From Apostichopus parvimensis (taxonomy: Eukaryota; Echinodermata; Holothuroidea; Aspidochirotida; Stichopodidae), in the NCBI GenBank assembly GCA_000934455.1, contig KN887581.1, positions 1-64,000 of the forward strand: DNA of 64,000 bases, in the 5' to 3' direction. How positions within the stretch are numbered: the first letter of the stretch is position 1; each line of letters opens with the position of its first letter. This document shows, piece after piece, positions 57,721 through 64,000 of this stretch. The notes beneath the pieces are model-generated. The model was not told where the DNA came from and searched no databases. It saw only the letters and a list, made by a program, of their open reading frames with translations. A program made the position numbers and the translations under genes.

Positions 57721-59157
57721 TTTTGTCAGATTCATGAAGAAAACTGCTCATGTTACATCATCAAAACCACAATGGATTTTTGCATTCTGTTTTTTTTTTA
57801 TTTTAACAGTTAAGAGGACCTAAATTTTCTGCATTGTCTCTAATTACCAGTAGTATCTCTCCCTCCTTGGCAAATAATGAATCACATTAAATGACAATTA
57901 GCATCCCCCTGGCACCCATGCCCTCACCCCTCCCCCACTCCATCCGACTAAACCTTTTGGAACAGCACTTGCGCTCCTAGCCAAATATATTGGAATAAAA
58001 TTCAGGAAAGTCTTGCAATTTTCACAGCACAGGAAAGGTTGAAATGACACCTGAGGCAATCACAGGGCTTATTCAAGCACATAGTGACCAGGTCGTTCAT
58101 GGGCCACATAGAAATATTACTATCAGCAGGAACAACATCTGGAAAACCTCTCTTCCATATTTTGGAAGAAAATCCTTCATGTCAAAGAAAGGAATGTTGA
58201 AGGTCAAGTTCAGTACAGATGAGTACGAGGAAGATGCTGCTGACCTTGGTGGTCCTCGACGACAGTTTTTCATACTGCTCATGAAGGCCATGTGTCAAGA
58301 GAGTGGGATGCTTGAAGGTAGATTATGCTTCTTCATGTCCTGTAGCTAACTAGGATACAGGCTGCCATGCAGCTTTACATTAATACAAGTCTCTTACATG
58401 GCAACGCCAAGACATATTATAAGGTGCCCTTTCAGGAGTAGCAATATTGTGTAATAAGTGTGCAAGCCTTCATGAAGGCCATTTGCAATCAATCGTCAAA
58501 ATCTGAATGGCTTGTCAGTCAAGGGCAAACTGTAATTCAAGTCCCTTATGTGACCTTGATGTAAAGGGTTTTAAATAGGCATTTCTGCAAAAGCATCATT
58601 CCATCTTTCATTTCACTCTGTAACAATTGTCATGTTTTGTTTTGTTTTTTTGTCACTTATGCAATGTTACTTTTTCTTTTTTTCTACCTGCATGAAGCAT
58701 CACCAAATGGCATGGTTTTCAAAGAATGTATTTACAAATACAAGAATGGTCTCTATAAAATGATGGGAGAGATGAGAGCTCTATGTATTGTTGAATGTGG
58801 GGAATCGCCTTCAATTTTCTCCTCTCCGTTGGTGGATTAAATCCTTTCTGGAGACATTACTCAAGTGGGTAGTGAAGTGGGAGATGTCAGTCATCCAACT
58901 GTTAGAAGTGACTTGAAAAAGGTAGGGTTGCGGGACTAATGGCAGTATATGTGAAAGCATGTTGATCTTTGTGAAAGTATTTTTGTCGTCACTCTCATCT
59001 TTTTATGATAAAACTTTCCACAGGATGACTAGTGAAACACATACAAACACAGACTCTGCAGTGGACACGATGAAAACATTGTCTGGGTGAAACTGTTTTT
59101 ATTCCAGGAATGGTATTGTGTTTAGAGGACATTATTTCCTTTACAGATGTTGTCAGC

Positions 59158-59411
59158 AGGTTAAGACCAGAGCCCACTCTGGACGTCAGAATTCCCAGTC
59201 GGGACGTCAGAATGCCCAGTCGGAACGTCAAAATGGACGACCGGGACGTGACAAAATTGATAAGTACAAAAGTGGACGACCGGGACGTGAGAATGCCTTA
59301 TCGGGACGTGAAATTTTTCGATCGGGACGTGAAAGTGCCCAATCGGGACGTGACAGAAGACTATCGGGACGTGAAGAAAATGGACAGTCGGGACGTGACA
59401 ACATATTATAA
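59158..59411 (+). repeat. 21-bp tandem repeat encoding an SGRxxxx heptad
   Basis: About ten units share TCGGGACGT; distances between GGACGT cores are 21, 21, 21, 39, 21, 21, 21, 21 and 24 bp, all multiples of three. In the frame open from 59118 to 59411 the product is SGRQNSQ, SGRQNAQ, SERQNGR, PGRDKID, SGREIFR, SGRESAQ, SGRDRRL, SGREENGQ. The other plus frame (RDV heptads) and a minus frame are open too. It follows directly on the last recognisable piece of the HECT-like gene. Function unknown; a coding minisatellite or a low-complexity insertion are both possible. Confidence 0.8.
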
Positions 59412-60000
59412 AAATAATACTTCCCCGGTGTCGAAATAATACTTCCCCGGTGTCGAAATTGATTTTTTTAGATACCCCTGCACCCCCTCGACAAATTGGC
59501 GCCATTTTGGTGAAAATTGGCTGGTGGAATTTTGGGGGGTGGGAGACCCCTCCCCCCGTGCAAAACTTGGGGGGCTTCTTCAAACTTTTTTACCGGTCCT
59601 TTACATCCTATTGATGACGTCATACAAATTTCAGCTCATTTGCATATTCGGTTAATTAATAAAAATTCATAAACCTATTTGTCTTACACTAAATTACTCT
59701 ATATATGTGGAAATACCGACTTTTATACTTTGGAGCGTTACCATGGTTACTAGGTCAGTCCGATTTCCCCCATCTTTTCAGGGTACAACCGCTAGGGTGT
59801 CCCCTTTCCAAAATAGGATGAAACTTGTAGGTGCGTTACTTCCCCGGGGTGATAGGGGGGTCACTTTCAAAAAATCTAAAACGGTCATAATAAGTAGTGT
59901 TACTATGTACTGGAAAAACCGCCTAAATAATCTCAGATTCATAATCAGCGCCCCAAGAAGCACCAGATGAGGTGTGATTTGTTTCTTTGTGGAGACCCCC
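59412..60000. other. No gene seen; short duplicated segment
   Basis: AATACTTCCCCGGTGTCGAA occurs twice in tandem at about 59416-59457, and CTTCCCCGG recurs near 59839. The rest has poly-G and poly-C-rich patches and no recognisable gene. Confidence 0.45.
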
Positions 60001-60360
60001 ATTCGGGCCTGGCTACCTCCCCCCCCCCTCCCAGCCAGCAAGCCGACGCCGGGCCACCGGCGGCATATCAGCGGCATATCGGCAAACCGCTTCNNNNNNN
60101 NNNNNNNNNNNNNNNNNNNNNNNNNNNNNNNNNNNNNNNNNNNCCGGCGGCATATCAGCGGCATATCGGCAAACCGCTTCATACCCGCCGGTGGGCCGAC
60201 GTCGGCTAACACGCGGTTTGCCGACGTCGGCCTTCGGCCCGGCGGCGGTGAGCAGCCGGCAAGCCGCCCTCGGTAAAGGAGCGGTTTACCGCCGGCGGAT
60301 GAGGGCCGAGATGCCACCGGCGGCAAGTAAGCAGCATACCGCCGGGGAGCCGGAGGCGTC
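60001..60360. repeat. GC-rich palindromic island with an assembly gap
   Basis: The stretch is far richer in G+C than its surroundings and is built from GGCGGCATATC, GCGGTTTGCC, CCGCCGG and the perfect palindrome GCCGACGTCGGC (twice near 60195-60232). A 50-N gap lies at 60094-60143. Open frames through it are products of low stop-codon density in GC-rich repeats. Confidence 0.7.
60094..60143. other. 50-N assembly gap with duplicated flanks
   Basis: The 37 bases before the gap (from CCGGCGGCATATCAGCGGCA) are repeated exactly after it. Either contig ends overlap and were left unjoined, or the gap hides further tandem units. Confidence 0.8.
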
Positions 60361-60647
60361 ATGCCGATATCGCTTACTGTACGTATTTAAGACGTAATTT
60401 GGAGTGACCTGTTCATAATGTTAGCTGGAAATTTCTCGGTAATAGATAAGCAAATTCAATTTGCCGTCAGATTATCGTTCTATAACATAATCCTAATAAC
60501 AGATCCGCTTGGACTTATGGATTACGTGTTAATTATTTAAACCATAATTATAGTTACACCGCATGCAGTGATCCTTTGCAACCACTTAACACTGCAAATG
60601 TTTCATATATGAATATAACACCGGCCGTTCCGATCCAGTAAAGCTGC

Positions 60648-61571
60648 ATCGGCGCCGCGTGTATGGCAAAGCCATATAGGACAAACACCGCATAATATAA
60701 CCCTTTGTTAATAAGATTAATCTCCTCGTATTAATTCGAATACATACGTGTATTAAATCATACATGGCACGTCTTATAGCTGTCACCCACATTAGCCTCA
60801 CCAGTTCAATAAATGAGAGATGACAAAGTTAGTCTGCCCTGGCCAACGTACTAAATCTAGACAACAGCATGACTTAATACGCGTATATATATTGGAATTA
60901 ATACGTGTGCATGGACTTAGCCAGGGGGGGGGGGCGGCAATCACTCCCCAAACTCAACACCCCTCAACACCCCGACAATTAAAAAGTCAAAAGTAGGAAA
61001 TATCATGAAAGCCTTCTTTTCAGGATGAAGGAAGCTAAGCGACCCTTCTCAATCTTACCCCTGGAAGTTCGTCTACTACACACGGAGGCTTAATAGGAAC
61101 ATAGGAAGGAAAAAAGTTGTCCTCAAATCTCAAAATGATGATTTTTTTTTCATCTCATAATTTTGGACTTTGTATCTCAACATTTGAGATTAAAAGTCAA
61201 AGAAATCTTTTTTCATCCTATCAAGTATATTAAAATATTCCAAATATTGACTTTAAAGACAAAATGTAGAGCTTTTTATTGTACCTTTTATGTCACGATT
61301 TTGACTTTAACAATCAAAATTTGGAGATAAAAGGTCAAGATTCTGACATTTGTTTATACCTTTTGAGTAAAACATTTTGAGGAATTAATCCTCATATGTT
61401 TCGAATTAATTCGTGTTTACGCGAATACGCGGATATATTTACACCTTATGATTGACTAAAAATATATACACGTATTTGTTCGAATTTATACGCCTATATA
61501 TTCAAATGAATACGTGGATATATTATGCGGTGTTTGTCCCACATGGCTTCCCATACGCGTTTGCCGCCGAT
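60648..61571. mobile_element. Non-autonomous DNA transposon with ~50-bp TIRs
   Basis: ATCGGCGCCGCGTGTATGGC...AAGCCATATAGGACAAACACCGCATAATAT at the left is mirrored at the right by ATATTATGCGGTGTTTGTCC...CATGGCTTCCCATACGCG...CGCCGAT. Inside the TIRs both ends carry repeated CGTATTAATTCGAATA-type words. No coding capacity. The middle (61130-61380) is a TTTGAGATaaaagtcaaa low-complexity repeat. Superfamily not assigned; no clear target duplication. Confidence 0.7.
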
Positions 61572-61574
61572 CAC

Positions 61575-61808
61575 GTATACTTGAAGCCTACGTGAAACGT
61601 TTGCAATCCGTCATCGAACCAGAACACAAGGAAAGTGAACCAGACGATATTCGTTTCGACGCATGCGCTCATGCCACAAGTAGTGGCAATGTGGACGCGG
61701 CTATAACATGAAGCATGCGCATAAGGGAGAAAAGAGAAAAAGCGCCAAGTTATGAAGTACAAGAAAAGTCGGAAAAGTTGATCATTCAAGCTAACGAAAC
61801 AGAATGAG
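61575..61808 (+). other. Possible first exon of a gene leaving the window
   Basis: A sequence of higher G+C runs to a strong donor, GAATGAG|GTAAGT (GT at 61809). An ATG lies five bases before the donor. A possible second exon is 62788-62838 (acceptor TCTGCAG, donor CTA|GTAAGT). No protein homology can be seen, so these could be untranslated exons or chance matches. Confidence 0.25.
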
Positions 61809-62429
61809 GTAAGTCGTGTCAATTGTTGTAATTCCTTAATAAAGAACTTAATGAGTTGATTTGGTGAGATTTACTGCTTAATTGATCAAGAGTAATATCT
61901 GTTAAAATTTCTTCGAAATGTCAAATAAAAATATAGAAAAAAGGAACTTTCTACCGGCTAAGAAGTGCATTTACAGTGGAAAACGGGTGCTTAGTCTTAT
62001 CGGGAACGGCCAGAATTTTTTTGGGTACATGTTAAGTACTACTATAGTAGTACTGAGGGCCCCTACTGCAGGCTTACTAATACTAGTACTAGGCCTACAT
62101 TTTTAAACATGTTTACCAAATTTAGCAAAGAAATATAGGAGATTAATGAAATTCCCAGCAGAAAAAAAGTTAATTATAATTCACATGTACACATGGCATC
62201 TAGACTTGATCGCTGGCCTTATTTATAGGTCAGGGTCAGACAGTACGTGTGTATGCATCAACCGAGAATTTGTACAGCAAAATTTGGAGCATTTTTAGTT
62301 ATTCTTTTCCTGAAGATTGAAAGTGAAACAACATATTATTTTACAAAATTGCAATAAAAGTTAGCCTAGCAGTAGCACTATTAAGTTAGAACAGCTGATA
62401 TTTTTAGAATATTCTCAGAGGCTAGGCAT

Positions 62430-62762
62430 TGGCCTACAAAGAAATCCTGATGTTTATGTTCCTTTGATTTTCAATTAAATGTTGTTAGGCCTATGGAAGT
62501 CTATTTTTTTTTATTGCTAAGCCTAGAATTGGCATCGTTCATACTCAATCTTGAAGTATGAAATGAATCCATGCTATTTTTTATCAACACTCCAGTTTCC
62601 AACATATATGGCCTACAATATGGCCCACAAAGAAATCCTGTTGTTTATGTTCCTTTGATTTTAAATTCCTAGAATTGGCATCGTTCATACTCAATCTTGA
62701 ATTATCAAATGAATCCATGATATTTTTATGGACACTCCAGTTTCCAACATATATGGCCTAGT
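62430..62762. repeat. Two-copy tandem duplication (~140-190 bp)
   Basis: GGCCTACAAAGAAATCCTG...CCAGTTTCCAACATATAT at 62430-62610 is repeated as GGCCCACAAAGAAATCCTG...CCAGTTTCCAACATATAT to 62757. The first copy has an extra ~45 bp in the middle. Copies differ by a few percent. Confidence 0.85.
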
Positions 62763-62838
62763 CTAACATGATGTCCACCCTCTGCAGGTAGCACATGGGT
62801 CCGGACATACTCAAGACAAATCCGCAATAATGAGCCTA

Positions 62839-64000
62839 GTAAGTTTACAAATTTTTAAGTATCAATACATCTTGATTCCTAGCATAAAGCATATTTATGC
62901 TGGTATAGCAAAGGCTATTCAATTGAATTTCATTTATATATGATATGTTTAATGTTGATAGCCTACTTACCAACCACAGGCCTCTAACTAATGTACTACT
63001 ACTAGCACATCCTTTGCTTTATATATAGCTTAGCCAAACCTGGGTTAGGTCAGACCTAGTCATTTAGGGCATAGCCTATAGCTACATAAATACCATGGAA
63101 ATAGACCTTCCCCATCTAATCGATGACAGCGTAATTATACTAGAGTAGACCTGGGCCAGGGCTACCGGTAAGGGTTACATGCCCCATTTTCATTTTGAGC
63201 AGTTATTAGTAGCAGGTCAGCATTACAACTTACATGTGCAAGGAAACTGGTTTCAGCCTGAGAAATTATTTTTGAAAAACTTGAAGTATGTTCAGACTAA
63301 AAGCAGCATGGTTAATATATATAAATGCCTACCTACTGCATAGACATGATTGCTGCTAGACCTACCATTATTATTAAAAACACAGGATCGATTAAAAGTG
63401 CCTTACCTAGTCTAAAGCCTAGGCTAAAATTCATGTCAAATTACCAACTTCTCGACAGGGTATTGTACATACTCGTGACTAGCTGTACACCACTAAACAT
63501 ACGGCCTATTAATAACCCATTGATATAATGCCTAAACTCACGAGCTTATTTGACCGTAGTGGTTGTCGGTAGTTTAGATACGTTAGGCCTACTAACTGTG
63601 TAACACAAATCTAAACATGAATCTGATCGCGTACGAAAGCCTAGCCTTTAGACTCCCAACGTGACCTACAATATTGCAGCTTGACTCGCTGATTTAAGCA
63701 GGAAACTTACTACATGCGACACACAACGTATGTTAACTGTATCCTTACAGTACGCCTAGTCTATGTCTAACCGATATGCGTACTCGCATGTTGGAATTTA
63801 TCACAGATGATACAAACTTCACTACTGTACTCGGTAAAAAATAACCTTTAAACTGGCCCACCGTACCAGCACAACACTGATCCTTATTATGATATGCATA
63901 TTAGATGAGGCTATTAGTTGATAATTGTACATACCAAGATATCTCCGGCAGAGACTTAATTCAAATTCTTTCTCAGATGGCAACGTCATTGTCATACATA
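62839..64000. other. No gene seen
   Basis: AT-rich sequence with scattered TAGGCCTA-type words. No splice-bounded open frame recognised. Confidence 0.4.

Larger units (their letters stand above)
50846..58921 (+). pseudogene. G2E3-like HECT-ligase family gene, decayed and truncated
   Basis: Exon 1 (50846-50917) starts MEEIIHALGIDNAEDVTRNF. Further exons: 53500-53803 (VKETLVQHYPKLLEAGGFDD, then after a frame change EGYGVASLREAARSARIYVR), 54462-54600 (CKKCERTVPHTQLRSHVALC, a C2HC zinc finger), 54963-54985, 55849-55908, 56496-56546, 57324-57431, 58028-58317 (NITISRNNIWKTSLPYF and FSTDEYEEDAADLGGPRRQF, the start of the HECT N-lobe of these proteins) and 58698-58921 (SPNGMVFKECIYKYKNGLY, HPTVRSDLKK). 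Most splice phases agree. Defects: a frameshift and TGA in exon 2, a phase clash at exon 5-6, and TAA at 58838. The C-lobe with the catalytic Cys is absent; a repeat array follows instead. In functional relatives these are ubiquitin-ligase-like proteins. Confidence 0.7.

Noticed and set aside
59161-59583. 140-codon minus-strand frame over the 21-bp repeat
   Set aside because: Openness follows from the repeat; no independent support beyond the array.
59778-60397. Several long frames crossing the second gap on both strands
   Set aside because: They run through Ns and GC-rich repeats with few stop words; not evidence of coding.

Overview
The window looks like nuclear DNA from a marine invertebrate, most likely an echinoderm or close deuterostome relative. 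This rests on AT-rich, intron-rich sequence, frequent TAGGCCTA-type low-complexity stretches, poly-G runs, and a repertoire of a Helentron, PIF/Harbinger, short-LTR Ty1/copia, a tRNA-derived SINE and tnp2-like transposase genes. The species cannot be named from sequence alone. Two 50-N gaps (32848-32897 and 60094-60143) are present.

Layout. 1-7.3 kb: mostly non-coding, with a ~41-bp tandem repeat, two hairpins and one good exon (2594-2775) holding the first half of a DUF4806-like domain. 7.3-13.7 kb: a decayed Helentron (C76-like peptidase, Rep with HUH and YxxxY, helicase, endonuclease). 13.8-18.5 kb: a clean five-exon gene for a ~288-aa OB-fold protein starting 74 bp after the Helentron frame. 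18.9 kb: a SINE. 19.25 kb: an exon with the second half of the DUF4806-like domain, phase-compatible with 2594-2775, so Helentron and OB gene appear to lie in one ~16.5-kb intron. 20.4-21 kb: an AACGTT-rich foldback. 22.07-27.73 kb: a PIF/Harbinger element bounded by matching TIRs, with a MADF/BESS gene on + and a broken DDE transposase on -.

27.7-30 kb is gene-poor. 30.17-30.44 kb is the 3' end of a LINE. 31.7-39.0 kb holds three exons of an SGNH-hydrolase-like gene; one intron contains a ~4.5-kb Ty1/copia fossil with a GTGTT target duplication and a MITE. A segment upstream of this gene recurs downstream of it. 40-42.6 kb is a decayed transposase-like gene with a PHD-type finger and a 10-residue tandem repeat. 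44.7-49.1 kb (minus) is a SAM / zinc-finger / tnp2-like (CACTA-type) transposase gene with a candidate terminus. 50.8-58.9 kb (+) is a multi-exon relic of a G2E3-like HECT-ligase family gene, cut short next to a 21-bp coding-like repeat (59.16-59.41 kb). 60-61.6 kb has a GC-rich palindromic island and a non-autonomous transposon. The last kilobases may hold 5' exons of a gene running out of the window.

Overall this is transposon-rich accessory DNA. The only gene that looks intact by splice-phase logic is the OB-fold gene at 13823-18528. The strongest leads are that gene's position beside the Helentron, and the 21-bp and 30-bp coding repeats.
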